Positions 46,893-59,423 of a stretch of DNA of 64,000 nt are shown here, in pieces. Every line of letters begins with the position of its first letter. Position 1 is the stretch's first letter. The notes beneath the pieces were generated by a model. That model saw only the letters and a program-made list of their open reading frames with translations. It did not search any database and was not told the origin of the DNA. The stretch comes from Chenopodium formosanum (lineage: Eukaryota; Streptophyta; Magnoliopsida; Caryophyllales; Amaranthaceae). A program made the translations under genes and the position numbers. The stretch spans positions 2,805,501-2,869,500 of the forward strand of contig CM044879.1 of the NCBI GenBank assembly GCA_024500155.1, read 5' to 3'.

Positions 46893-47122
46893 GGAGCGGG
46901 CGTGCACCCTTACAGGAGCGGCCGCTCCTCATCCCAGCACCACATTCTGCCTCCCCCTGCACATATAGGAGCGGGCGTGCAGCCTTCAAGGAGCGGGCGC
47001 TCCTCCCCGATCCTCTCCTTTCTGCCCCAATCTGTTGCAAGAGGAGAGGGCGTGCAGAGAGCCCAGGAGCGGGCGCTCCGTACATAGGAGCGGGCGCTCC
47101 TACTTACTGGAGCGGGCGCCCC
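46893..47122. repeat. cluster of eight GGAGCGGGCG motifs
   Basis: Motifs at 46893, 46915, 46968, 46990, 47043, 47066, 47087 and 47109. They occur in two endings, ggagcgggcgtgc and the near-palindrome ggagcgggcgctcc, largely alternating. The block is very GC-rich in an AT-rich region and sits just upstream of a TATA-like box. Confidence 0.85.
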
Positions 47123-47173
47123 TCCTGTTCTGAATCCCGATTTTGACGGATTTTACGATGTAATTTCTGGGCA

Positions 47174-47183
47174 TATAAATAGG
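47174..47183 (+). promoter_or_regulatory. TATA-box-like site
   Basis: tataaatagg, about 50 bp after the GC motif cluster and at the expected distance from a possible start in cgcttagcttcag. A promoter is inferred only. Confidence 0.45.
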
Positions 47184-48369
47184 ACGCTTAGCTTCAGTTT
47201 TCGGGGCTGCTTTCCCTTTGAGTTTTCTTAGGCTCTTGGTTCTTCTCAACCCTCATTAATTAGCTTAGATCTTCTCAAACCCAATCATTGTAGTAGATTA
47301 ATTGAAGATTGTTCTCTTGAATTCAACAATTTCTCAACTTTGAAGCATTTTAAGTAATCTCTTTCCTCAATCTCTTACTCTTTAATTTCAGTTTTTATTT
47401 ACTTTGAATTGTTAATTTCTCTCTTGATCTTGCTTAATTGTTGTTGCATGTCCAATCTACCTTATTCCTACTACTCGTCTTAACTTATTAACTTAATGTT
47501 TGGATTAGAACTTGTTGTTTTGATGTCCCTCACCATGTTTAGTGAGTAGTTAATTAGCTAGGGGTTGGGTGAAGACCCAACCAAGCCATGGGTTGATTGA
47601 TGTTTGTGCTTGCATGTTCATTTTGGATTGATGATTGATTGTTAAAGAGATGGTTAATTGCATGTGTAATTGGATGGCCACTTATTGCTCATGTATTCAC
47701 TTCTATGCTTGCATTGAGAGATGAAGTCTAGCTGTGAGCCTTTTCTTATATGGTTATGCTAATCTCCTCTTGATTATGGTTCCTTGTTTGAATGATGTAG
47801 TAGTCTTAGTTGCAACAATTAGGTGAGAAATCTCAATTGCTTGTGCTTTAATGCTTTCTTGGACCGATCGAAAGACAAACCCGAGTTAGTAGTCTACTTC
47901 ACATTGTTAAGACTTGGTTGGCCTATCTTGTTAGTTGAGTTTGGCTTAGGAATTCTCAGTGTTGTGGCTTCGGAAGAAGGCAACATTGAGTGCCCTCTCT
48001 ATCACCCAATTTGTGTTCATGCTTGCCTATTGTTTTGATCCGTTGGCTTGGTTGGGGTCGATCCCTATTTCCCCCTAGTGTTTGTCTCCATAGTAGTTAT
48101 CTAATCGAAACCTCCATATTGTGACCGAACTAGATTACAACCGTTTCATACTCTCGGTGTACTTACCCATTCCCTGTGGATACGATCCTCTACTTACCCT
48201 AGACTTGTCTTAGGTTGGTTTAGGTATAATTATTGTTTGGCTTGAGGGTGATTGTCCAACGACCGATTATTTCCCTCTGCCAGCGTTTCACGTAGTTTCT
48301 CCTGCATTTTGATAGTGACACCTATTTCTAGGTGCAGGAGGTTACACCTAAGAATATGCCAATCAAAAT

Positions 48370-49573
48370 TATGTCCAGTGTTTTCCCAATGCCAAACGGC
48401 CCAACTTTCTAGCCCACAACATCCTACAGCCCAACAAAATAGGAAGCCCAAAGCCTGTCTCTAAACCTCACTGATTTGTTTAAATTGACCTCTCTCTTGT
48501 TTAAATCTTTGATGATAGTAAATGTCCTAGGCACGGCTGCAAGTAAGCCAGATTGTGGGAGGCTTGGTTCGGTGGTGGTGCTCGAAAGTCATTCAACCTC
48601 TCTCGACTCTTGCTCATTATCCCAAGTCCTTGTCGTAAATTGAGCTAAAACGAGCAATTGTGTATTAGACTTAGGCAGCTAGTTTGGATTGTGCGTTGAT
48701 TTTGTTTAATGTGTATGTGAAATTTGAGATATACGACTATAATATGATGCAGCAAGCGGGTGCAAACATTGGAAGAGGAAAGCGGGATATATGTAGTTGA
48801 GCTCCTCTATAATTCAGGTGCTTTTGATGAATAAATTTCATGAAAGTATGAAATCAATCTTCTTTTCATCCAAATCTCATTTCTTTACTTTGACTTGTCT
48901 TTAAATATTAATGTTATGCAATTGATTATAACTTCTTCCCTGTTTCTTGTTCGCTATTGTCTGCTTTATTTTAAAGAAAAATGTGTTAAGGTTCTTGTTA
49001 GCATGTTAGCTATCTGAACACTTTTTTTTTATTGAGTGATTATTGCCATATTCGTCAACTGTTGTTTCTTGTTTAATTTATAGGCTCTTGTTAGCATGTT
49101 AGCTATCTGAACAATATTTTTATGGTTCGCAATGAGTGATAATTGCAATATTCGTCAACTGATGTGTCTTGTTTACAAGCTTATTGTTGCTACACAAAGC
49201 CGTGGAAATTAAGATATATCCAGTTTGCAGCCTAGTCCGTTCTGATTAGATAGCAGGTTCAATTCTAGACTGGTGAATTCAGTCTCGAACCAGAAGAAGA
49301 AATTCTCAACAAGGATAACCGAAAAAGAAACACTTGTATACAATTGATAATAGAGACATTTCTTTCCAAGTATCAAAATAATAATCAAACTATGCACAAA
49401 TTCCCCTGCTTCTAGTGAATTGTATAGTTCAATCTATCAGCTCACCTTAGTTCATGACCTATAGTTTTAAGGCGATAAGAATTAATGTGGAAATTTTTGT
49501 ATATCCCATAAAGATTAAACAACTGAAGCTATTTATAAAGTGTGGCTCACCATGTCTTGTTCTTTTATCTCTA
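48370..49573. other. 3' flank of ENT gene 4
   Basis: Continues the repeat into which the Mutator-like element inserted (a similar repeat is at 55860-55980), then low-coding sequence with a ~95-bp tandem duplication (48985-49178). No gene supported. Confidence 0.4.
48985..49178. repeat. ~95-bp tandem duplication
   Basis: ttcttgttagcatgttagct and ctatctgaaca, then tgagtgat, attgc, atattcgtcaactg and tcttgttta each occur twice in order (48991 and 49086 starts). Confidence 0.85.
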
Positions 49574-51936
49574 TCAGAACTTTCCGTTGCCTATGATCCA
49601 CAACCAATCAAGGCAAACACCAGTAAATATACCTGCTAACAGGAATAAAACTAGCAAATTCCCCATCGCGTTTTGCTCTGGTCCCTGCAACAATATAAAT
49701 CAAAACTAATTAGAATTTTGTTTAAGAAAAATCCCTAGATATCAACCAAGAATAAAAAAAAAGTTTTAAAATCTGATTGATCAATGTTTTAAACTATAAA
49801 ACGAACCTTGTAGCCCTTGGGCGCGACTGTCATCACACAAACTGTGAGATGGCCATTAGTGAATCCCAACAGGGATGTGAGCATTATCATCCATCCTTCA
49901 TCACCATACTTAGCTGTGAAGTAAAATGCAGGGACAAAGAGGAAACGAGCTACTATTGCAATCAATAGACCTTTTCGAGACTCCAATTTTATGAACTTTA
50001 TAAGGGGAGTGTATCTTCCTATTAGATCCAAAACATTGTACATAGCAATCAACACAACAGCATACCTGCAAGACCAAAAATCCAATTCAATCAGCATATA
50101 TATGGCTTTTATGGTTTTCTAATAAATAGAATAACTAGAAGATTCAAAGACTTACCATTCTCCTAATCTGTGAGTTCCTGTATTTTCAAATAAAAAACCA
50201 GGGAATATTGACAATGTCAGCACATATATCAAGTATAAACCCAAAAAATAATCCCAATTTTGATATATCAATTGTTTGAGTGAAAAACGATCTTCAACTT
50301 TTGCACTATCCTCAATCTGCAAAGATTTAAGAAGTAGTCACCATGAAATGCTGCATAAATGTACAACAAAACTTAATAATGCAGTAAAACAAAGGAGTGT
50401 GGCTTGCCTGGTTGATACCACCAGCAGCAAGGTCAGATGTAACTGTTTTAGACCCTTCTGAAGCTGCCTTTGCACGAAAGTACTTGACGATGGGCAACTT
50501 TGGGAAGTAAAACGCATACAAGAAGATGCACAAAAACTCAACTCCTACGGTGATAGATAAAAACAATACTGCAAAAGGCAAGGGTATGATACATCATTTA
50601 CTAAGTCAAGACACTGGTATAAATGAGATTCGAATATATATACATTTGTGAACAATAATAACACCCTCCATGGCTCTACTAGATATTATTTTACCACTTT
50701 CAACATTTCAATCTACTCAATACATGACATTTTTAAATTTTTAATGCAATACCAAGAAGTCTAATTGTCTAAAATAACTCTGCATAAACTTAAACGATTA
50801 TGATAGAGGGAGTAATAAACTCACAAGCACCCTTGTGTAGGCCATCATTAGATTTATCAAATGCTGCTTTCGTCACTAGCCTTAAACCAGAGGTTATAAC
50901 ACCAGAAGCAGCCAAACCAGCAAAGAATGACTACAGATCAAAATCACAGTATTAGTAAGACTAGTTATACAATAACTAAAGAACAGAAAAAAAATCTTCT
51001 GTATGTGAAAGTGCAGAGAATTGATGGATAACCACAACACATACTTGAATAAATTGAGGCGGCATAAAAGCCAAGTCCCCACACATTCCACCTTGAACAT
51101 GGGCATCTGCAACTCCAAACGCGCCAACAAGTAAGCATAAACCAACATAAGGCCCAACTCCTCCTTTTCCAGATGTTCCTACATCCAACTGTCATGATCA
51201 AACAACACAATATTACTAAAATTCCAACTGATACACCTATGAACTTGTAAATTTATGATACTCCAGCAAAACTTATACTGAAAATTACACATAAAAAGTG
51301 ACATACCAATAGACAACCCAGAGTACTAATGAAGAACAGAACAAATCCGGCTATGTTCCTCTTTCTAGTGTCAATTCGCGATTCATTGTACGCAAGTATT
51401 GCCATAGTTCCCACAGCAAATGGTTGATACACAAGTGTGAGTACCCTTGAAGGATGATAATTCTTCATAAGAAAATGAGAGAAACCAAAATCAACAACAA
51501 ATAAAACAACCTTCACCTTCACATAATGTAACCAACATTGCATTAATGTACAAAGAAACTAAATCTTGAATTAGCTCCATACTTTCATGTAAACTTTAAT
51601 ACAACAAATATACTATCATGCTTTAAATAGAATCAAAACAATAAAAAGGAAGGAATTTCATACTGGAAAAACATTGTAATAGTAATCTCCAATTGTCAGC
51701 ATACTGTTCCATGATAAGAGTGAACCTAATCCAAGTAACCAGCAAACTATCACAGCATTCCTTTTTCCCTGATTACCCAACACAAAAACAATCAAATCCA
51801 GCAAAAGGGTATCTTTGAATTTAACTGAAATTATGAAATAAAATCAAATTGACATTAACAATTTATCAAGACATTATCTTGAACATTTTACCTGCAACCT
51901 TTCAGGAGTGCTAATTTCTTCAGTAGCAACACCCAT
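49574..51936 (-). CDS. ENT: equilibrative nucleoside transporter, gene 4
   Basis: Nine exons: 51892..51936, 51664..51768, 51307..51462, 51045..51188, 50825..50930, 50408..50568, 50156..50316, 49807..50065 and 49574..49684. They total 1248 nt, 415 residues. The ENT core is complete: GLGSLLSWNSM...DYYY, NYHPSRVLTLVYQPFAVGT, GGMCGDLAFMPPQ, LRLVTKAAFDKS and final DWLWIIGNGKF. Intron 6 again has a GC donor (ccag|gcaagc). It is closer to gene 3 than to genes 1 and 2 (VGTSGKGGVGPYVGLC, MPPQ, GC donor). A leader intron runs 51954-52225 (acceptor gacag|gtg, donor caga|gtaatc). The short A-rich stretch before the ATG varies between genes. Confidence 0.92.
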
Positions 51937-52230
51937 TTTTTTTTTTAATTCACCTGTCACAAAATTAACAGGACAGTATGAAATAAACCAGTATATAAGA
52001 GCATGAATTATATATCAGCAAATATATTATATTATGATTATTATAATATTAAGTAGCTTAAATCTGATCCCAGAATTGAGGGGAATAATGTCAAAGGTTA
52101 AAAGTAAACCCCATCAAATAAAAAAGGCGAATTATTTTTTTGAGATTTGGTTTATAATTAAAAAGTTGCAGAAGAAATGACAAAAACAAGTCAAATAAAT
52201 GAATGAAAGAGAAAGAGAAGATTACTCTGC
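51937..52230 (-). promoter_or_regulatory. ENT gene 4 leader intron and leader exon edge
   Basis: 17 nt of leader precede the ATG. The leader intron 51954-52225 has an acceptor gtgacag and a donor gagcaga|gtaatc. The leader exon extends right from 52226; its start is unknown. Confidence 0.5.
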
Positions 52231-53295
52231 TCTTGGCACTGGATTGGGCGAAAGTGTGTAAGAATAAAATAATTAAAAAAGAGAGAGAGATATTCTACAT
52301 TAATATTGAAGGGAATCTCATAAAAATGGTAAATTCAATGGAAGATACGTAGAATAATTGAGCATTCATATTCTTATGACTATTATAGGTGTTTGTGAAT
52401 TGTATTGAATCAATATATCTTCTAAGTATCAACTATCAAGGTGGACTTTTATAGAAATAGTATTAGATTTTTTTGAGTAAAAAAACAAATTACAGCTTGA
52501 AATATCATTGATGAAAGATCAGTGAAAATGAAATCAAAGTTGTGTTTGCTGAAAATTGATTTTACCAAGCCAGGAAAAAAAGAAAAAAAGAAAAAAGTCA
52601 TACATAGGGCTTCTTCGAGGTGAAAATGGAATGGTTTTGATGGAATGATTTTGGGTTGGGTCATTGAAGTTTCACTCATTTGGATTGATTTTGGGTTTGG
52701 TTGAATATTGAATATATATGTATTAATTTGTTTGGGTTAGGTCAAAATTGATGTTGGAGATGGCTTGGCTTGGGTTACTTATTCAAGAATCAAGAGTAAC
52801 CCAACCCCTAATTTAGTAACCCCTAATCGACTGAGTATTCTCTAGTCGTTTGAGTAACCTCTGCCAAGTAATCCTTGAATAAGTAACCTCGGGTCGGGTA
52901 ACCCCTTAATAAGCAACTCCGGTCATACAGTGTGGCCATCCACATAGAAAACGCGCGGTCAACATTGAAAAGAATGTTTGTATGATATATGTACTATATT
53001 GATATTTAGAGAATATTAAATCTATGGTAAAAAAATAAATAAATAAATAAAAACAACAACAACTTTGTACCTTATATTCATATAATTGAATAAATTTTTA
53101 TGAAGTTGTCTGTATAATGGATTAGAAGATGTACGTTATGTTCATATAATTGAATAAATTATCAAGTTTATGAAGTAGTCTGTGTAATGGAATGGATTAG
53201 AAGATATAATCAATGACCTAACTAATTCGAGTTACTCTCTAATTAGAAACATTATATTATCATAAAACCTAACAAATTCCCATAAGAAAATATCA
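52231..53295. other. 5' flank of ENT gene 4
   Basis: Promoter side of ENT gene 4, then a stretch rich in gtaacc/ggttac motifs (52740-52920) that can fold back on itself, possibly a small element. No gene supported. Confidence 0.4.
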
Positions 53296-53635
53296 GGTGT
53301 GTTCGGCAAAATATAGTTGTGAAGGTAGCTGTCAGTTGTGATTTTGTGAAGATAGTTGTCGGCAGTGTAGGTAGCTTTCAGCTGACAACAAGCTGTTAGA
53401 TGTAAAGATAGATAATTTAGGTATGAATGTTCGGTAAAGTGACGGTTAACTAGCAGTTACATTTAAAAATCAATATTTTATATTTAATATTATAGATTAA
53501 ATTTACAACAGTCACCTCTAACCTCAAAAGCTAATATTTCTAACTTTTCATAAAAGCTAACTAGTATTTTGCCAAACACTTACATTTTTTGTTAAGTACC
53601 TAAAAACTACTCAAATGCTAGCGCCGAACATGCCC
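53296..53635. mobile_element. MITE with GTGTTCGGC ends
   Basis: Ends ggtgtgttcggc and gccgaacatgccc are inverted with mismatches. The interior has repeated gtagctgtcag-type motifs. Target duplication unclear (CAG and TAG). Confidence 0.55.
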
Positions 53636-56264
53636 TAGTAAAGATATTATTTCTTAATTTAATCAGTTGCAAGGAATAAAGGATATTGATTACATCTCAT
53701 ACAAAGTATCTATAAAAATTATTTTAATTACGTAGTAAGTACATTCGAGTTCCAATTTAGGCATTTTGATCTAATATGTAATTATGGGGATAAACCCTTT
53801 TTTTTTTAAGAAAAATTATGGGGATAAACCCTTTTTTTTAAAGAAAAATTATGGGGATAATTGAGTACAAGTCTAAACTATGTTAATACTCCGAAGAAAA
53901 AAATTTATTAATACTCTGTATGATTTTTATTTCTTATTAGTTGCAATATAGAATTACAGGAATAATATTTATGAAACATAAAAATTAATTTGTTGTATTC
54001 GGGTAACTAAAACACAATTATTAATATATCGTAAGACCTTACAATCAATCAATCAAAGTCTTAATCTCATAAGTGGAGTCGGATACAATGAACCAAATTT
54101 GATTATTGATGAGAACAAGAATAAGATCGTAAAGATCGAGGTAATCATTAAATGCGCCAACCTTACGATTATAATATTGGCATAGCCGCATTGAGTAATG
54201 GACTACTCCGTAATTGGGTATGGAGTAACAGCAAGTTGATAAAATTATAAGCAAGAGATTGAAACTAAAATGTGAACGTATGACCAATTGATAGATTTGA
54301 CCGTAATAGGCTGATTAAATAAGAATCATTAGAAGGGGAATTGGAATACGTAGTATAAACGCCTTAGCCACTTGGACTTTTATACGAGTAATTTACATTA
54401 TTTTTCATTGTTAAATAAGTAATACAACGTTTTATTGAAAGATTTTTCATAATTTTGAATACTCTTGATTGTGAAATAATAGTACTAATAATAACAATGA
54501 AGTCGGTAGGGTGGGGGTGGGGGTGGGTGTGGGGGTGAGGTGATTGAAAAAGACAACAATCAAGATATTGCTAAAGTACAACATCTATCTATCTTAGGAA
54601 AGGCAATTTGATATATTATTTAAAATGTGCTTGTTTGTTGTATTACATCCGTTGCATATTATTTACAACGATTTGACATTTAACGAAGTTAGTAATAAGA
54701 AATTTTTACAATGAGGCATCAAATCTGCTCTTTAATTCTTATTGTGAAAAAGACATACGAATAAAGTATATGTTAATAATGTTATTAAGATAAATATCAT
54801 TTAGTATCGACATCGAGTAATTTAGTGCGTGTAATATAAGGATATACAAGTACATATATATTATATATAAATAAAAATATATAAGTAATGATTCAAATTA
54901 TATATGTTCATACCATTGCTCTATGTGACTCCATTGTCTCCAATTCTCCATAGTCCATATGCCCCAAAATAACAACAAAAAAGCTCCATATTATACCGTT
55001 TGTTGTATTTTTGTTTCCTATAACAAAAAAAGAAAACAAAAAAAGAATATTCCATTTGGTATGAATGCTAGCTAGACCTCTACATAATTATACTTGAGGC
55101 CAACCTAAATTATGATTATTCATTACTTCAAAGTCAACTTATATAGGCAAGCATCTCAGATTTTTTTTTTATTTTTTATTTTATCAAAAACAATTAATTT
55201 AATTTTTGCTAATAAGTCATGCATTGTCAATTATAAAAGTCAAAATGGTGTATATTTTACTTAGGACGTACGCGACTATTTTGAAAATTAAAAAAGAGTT
55301 GTGTTAAGGTCTTTTATGTTCAACTGATATTCAATGAACTTACATTTTTTTTTTTTTTTGAAACCCGAATATAAATTAAATTTAGGGTAATGGTATATGT
55401 AATCCTTCAGGCTAAAAATAAACCTTTAATATACTTCCTAATTTAATATTAATCTATGAATGTATGACAATATCACACATAAATCAATGTAATTAATGTT
55501 AAATTTCATTTGTGTTTTTCATTTTTAGCTCATTAATGATATGTAGCCTCAAAAGCTATGTACTATCATTTTCCTTTTTACTCCTATTAAGCATAAACTT
55601 AGTAATTAAAACTTTCCTCAAAAAAAAAATAGTAATTAAAACTCATTTTTAATTATTAAATTAATTTTTAATTATTAAACTTGATTTAAAACTTACTTAT
55701 TTTACTAAAATTAAATTATATTTTGTGAATTAATTTTTTTTTTTCTCTTGAAGTGAGCAGGGCATAAATAAGATTATACAATCATACTGTACTATATTCG
55801 AATATTACATTGGATAGACCTAAAAAAATAAACAGCATGAAGATTGCAAATTTGCAACCTATAGGCTAACCTAAAACCCAGTCCAAGTTCTCAAATACAT
55901 CCAGAGTATACCAATCTGCAAACGGTCCACCTTTCTAGTCCACTAAGCTTGATTGTGGTCCAACAATATAGAAACCCCAAATGTGGAGACTTGGGTCACC
56001 AAATTTTCGAAAATGATCCGATCATGTATTATAGCCTTCGACTTGGTCTAAGGAAAACATTATTTGGATTCGGCATGATTTTACATCGGGATCCTTAACA
56101 GGATTTTTGAAGGGTTGTGGTGGTTCCGAGCATGTAGAATGTGATCTATCGCATAGGGCCCCTTAGTGAAAGAGCCCCAAAACTTATTTACCTATATGAA
56201 ATAATGAGAATATTTATTGATCATTGATCTAATCTTCCATTTTATTATGACATTTTTTTGTTTT

Positions 56265-56300
<36 letters not shown>

Positions 56301-57216
56301 GTGAAGGCGACTAGTTGAGGGGCAAGGCGGCAAGCCGCATACAAGAAGAGGAAAGGAGAAATAAAGATGAACAAAAGCAAACTAACAAAATACTAAGAAC
56401 ACAAAAACCAGGACTAAATTTGCCATAGAAGGATAAGAGAATGAATGAAGTTTTTGAAAATTGGGCATTGCCAACTTGGCATGCCATCTTTTTTCCTCAT
56501 TGTAGAAGCTAAACAAGTTTTGATAAATGAAAATTGATAGTCTTTAGTTTAAGTGTACTATAGTCACCTTCAAAAAAAAAAAAAAAAAGTGTACTATAGT
56601 CAAACTAAAAAAAAGTGAAATTTAAGTGAGTGTGCTATTGGCAATATTCATTAATACAAGTATATTAATGTAAACCTCTTAATAGTAATAAAGAAGTTAA
56701 ATAAAGCTAAGATTTTGGGCCCAATAAGTAAACTATAATGAATGTATGGACCAACTTGGAAGTTGTATATGGATTATATATGGGTCCACGTTTGGGAAGG
56801 GGAATAAGGGCATAAGGCAAATGGAAACACTAGGTCCCATGCATCGCCGCCCGTCAAATACCCTTCTATCTCACGTTGCTTTGCCCCCGTAAACCACTTT
56901 TTAACAATTCAACTTCAACTGAAATATTATAGTAGTATATGAACTTCCTGATCTTATAAACTTATGACCCGTTTAGTAACCGACTAACCGGTAATAAATG
57001 GCAGTAATGTAAAAAAATTATTTTTTCATTATAGTCCATTACTAATTGGGAGGAGATACTAAGTGCAAATGAAAATTTATAATCTAAAGAAAAAAAAAGG
57101 TCAATTTGAATGAGCTATCATTACCATAAGAATGGACTTTGACTTTCCTTGCAAATTTACATACAAATTCATTTTCATTACCATTTATGGCAGTTACCAA
57201 ATAGACCTTTAATATT
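53636..57216. other. intergenic DNA, no gene seen
   Basis: Holds a G-run cluster (54509-54535), T tracts (55331-55350 and 56261-56299) and, at 55860-55980, a copy of the unnamed repeat that flanks the Mutator-like element. Short ORFs only. Confidence 0.4.
54509..54535 (+). other. G-quadruplex-prone G-run cluster
   Basis: Five runs of three to five G separated by single T or TGT (gggtgggggtgggggtggg and onward). The pattern meets the usual G3+N1-7 rule with very short loops. Confidence 0.75.
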
Positions 57217-57218
57217 AG

Positions 57219-57460
57219 TTGATAGAGTATAAAACATATTCCTGGGCCTTAAAGAGCCATCGTGACACAAAGGTCACGGGTTCGAATCTCATCCACCCCC
57301 CACTTTCAAGTGAAATATTAAGCGCAGGGTATGAGGAGGGCCCATGCTGCATCCACACTTCTAGCCCAACGGGCTCTCGTGTGAGGGGGCGTGATAGAGT
57401 ATAAAACATATTCCTGGGCCTCAACCATCAGCTTAACTTTTAATTGAGTTGGTCTTCTAA
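57219..57460 (+). mobile_element. TRIM-like remnant with two direct ends
   Basis: tagagtataaaacatattcc followed by tgggcc occurs at about 57223 and 57394 as direct repeats. Between them is sequence with acgggttcgaatctcatcc (tRNA-like, B-box-like) and gggctctcgtgtgaggggg. The same end recurs at 6306. Probably a miniature LTR-type element with a collapsed interior. Confidence 0.55.
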
Positions 57461-57674
57461 CACTAGTCATATCCGAAATCTCAAAATTTTGCCAATAATA
57501 ATTTGACTTTTACTCATGTTTAGATGCTGTAATGAGCTCAAAATAAAAATAAAAATGATAATAATAATTAATAAAGTAGGAAAGTACAAGACATATTATT
57601 GAACTAGAACCTTAAAAAAAGTCAATCCAGCATGAGTTTTGATATAAAGGTATGAGTAAGTCACCTATTTTCTA

Positions 57675-58018
57675 AGGGATTGTTTGGTTAACAAGGGTTC
57701 TAAGGGATTGTTTGGTTGACAAGGGAAAAAACTTCCCATAAGAATTGACAAATATGAGAATTAACTTCCCACATTATAAATCCCATGAATTGTTGAAAGT
57801 TGTTTGTTATTCATAGAGGAATTTGCAAATCATAGGAATGTTAAGTTACAAGGGGGTACTTGGTAATTTAATTCACATGTATTGTGGGAATTGAGAATTC
57901 CCATAAATTTGAAATTACCACATTTTTATGTTTTGTGGTCAGCCAAACAAAACCTCGATTTCTAAATTCCCATGATTTTCTATTTTTTCCATTTTTTTTA
58001 TGCAACCAAAAGACACCT
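57675..58018. mobile_element. MITE, same family as 13186-13503
   Basis: Left end agggattgtttggtt, right end gcaaccaaaagacacct, TA on both sides. The left end is itself duplicated (57675 and 57703). The interior has catgggaatt-type inverted motifs as at 13186. Confidence 0.7.
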
Positions 58019-58020
58019 TA

Positions 58021-59423
58021 GAATTTAATTTTCCTTTTTTTTTTTTTTTTTGAAACATAGAATTTAATTTTCCTTGTCTTATCTTATTTGTACCATCTTA
58101 TTTTACTTTTCTAAAATAAGTGAAAATAACTATGGAGGCTCAAAACCCTTTATTACCGGATGGAAATCCGAAAATGCAAGGAATTCACACACCCATATCA
58201 AAACTTCTAAAGTGCCCCCTTTGCTGTACGAATCTTTGTTCATTTCTATAGCACTCGTGTATTAGGAGAATCTAAGTAATTTGTGATTTAGCAATGCAGC
58301 TCATAGTATGCTGCAACTTACAGTACAATATAACTCCAGACGATGCTTATTCGGTGATTCCTTTATGAAATCAGCTTCAATTAAATTAACATGGAAGAAA
58401 ATGCCGTTCATATATAATTATTTAATTCCAGATGCTTTTAACAAATTGTAATTTTTAATCATCTGACATTTTGTTTATACACTTGTGAACACGTCAAACA
58501 GCTCAGCTACTTCTCAAATAGGATCAATTAACTACCATTTACAGTCGGTTGTTGAATGTTACACTATGATTATCTAAGATTATGCAATTATTTGAGTAAT
58601 GGATTACGCTTGTTATCAATTTTACTATTATTATTGTTACGATTATTATAAGCATTACGTATTCTTTATATTCTCCTTATGTATCATCTCGCGTGGTAGG
58701 CTGCTATCCATACATATAATCACAAAAGTTTATACCGTCATATAAATATATAATATATGAACTTCAAAACTTAATTGAGTTTTAGGTCTAAACTATACAT
58801 CTCGGAAATGTTGTAGATTTTGTAATATATAAATACAGTCATAAACTTTTTCATACTCTATACATTTTAATTTAGATTTTTAATAACATAATTACCTTAA
58901 TTATTCATGAAAAAGAAGATAAAAGGTGACGAGAACATAACCCTAATAAACCCTTACGACGAAGGATTGACAATAATATAGGAGTAGCTAATAATCACTT
59001 ATTGTTTTTGTGGTTTAAATAACATCTAAAATTTGATGACAGTTAACCACCTAGTTACAGCAATAATGCTTTACTTTTTAACGAAAATCAAGTGTACACC
59101 TACTGACTGGGCCCAACTTTGATGATAAATACCCAATTTTTCAATTTCATTTTAAAATTTTAATTTAGTTTAAAATGAAATGAGCTCCCAAATTAGGCTA
59201 AACCGCTAAAAAAACACAACGAATCTTCTGATGATGCGTCTGTGACAAACTCATCCATCACCGAACGTGTAACCCAGTCATCTCCTTCCTTCCTTCCTCC
59301 ATTATTTGACAAACATTCTCTCTCTCATCTGTTAATTCTAGAGAGAGAAAATCAGATTATATTTTCTGATCAAATCCCGAGTTCTTCTTCTTCTTGCTTG
59401 TTCTTCATCTTCAAGCTTCAACA
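58021..59423. other. promoter region of the PB1 gene
   Basis: AT-rich upstream DNA. The last ~150 bp is a pyrimidine-rich leader (ccttccttcctcc, ctctctctcat, ttcttcttcttc) typical of plant 5' UTRs. No other gene seen. Confidence 0.45.

Larger units (their letters stand above)
46740..48260 (+). mobile_element. probable LTR (solo) of a Ty3-gypsy-like element
   Basis: Contains a TATA-box-like tataaatagg (47174-47183) preceded by GC-rich motifs and followed by a pyrimidine-rich leader. Near the right end is ccctgtggatacgatcct, a phrase I associate with the end region of plant gypsy LTRs. No partner repeat or coding region follows. The ends are not resolved. An alternative is a non-coding transcript with this promoter. 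Confidence 0.4.
45206..48358. mobile_element. Mutator-like non-autonomous element, 11-bp target duplication
   Basis: Flanked by direct CCAATCAAAAT at 45195-45205 and 48359-48369. The subterminal sequences are inverted and similar: cttaggtgcatcctcatgct near 45213, and the complement of ggtgcaggaggttacaccta near 48331. Target length and long degenerate arms fit Mutator-like elements. The interior holds an AT-rich array of ttcatattttt repeats (45330-46100), a GC-rich motif cluster (46893-47122) and an LTR-like promoter region (47170 onward). No transposase was found. Confidence 0.6.

Noticed and set aside
46776..47087. Overlapping ORFs on both strands over the GC motif cluster
   Set aside because: Open frames follow from GC-rich repeats; the repeated SGRS/GRSS peptide mirrors the DNA motif.
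48252..48464. 70-codon ORF at the right edge of the Mutator-like element
   Set aside because: Crosses the element boundary and target duplication; no domain.
57270..57300. Possible tRNA gene (gggttcgaatctc)
   Set aside because: Only a T-arm-like segment; no acceptor stem or anticodon arm can be built. It belongs to the TRIM-like remnant.
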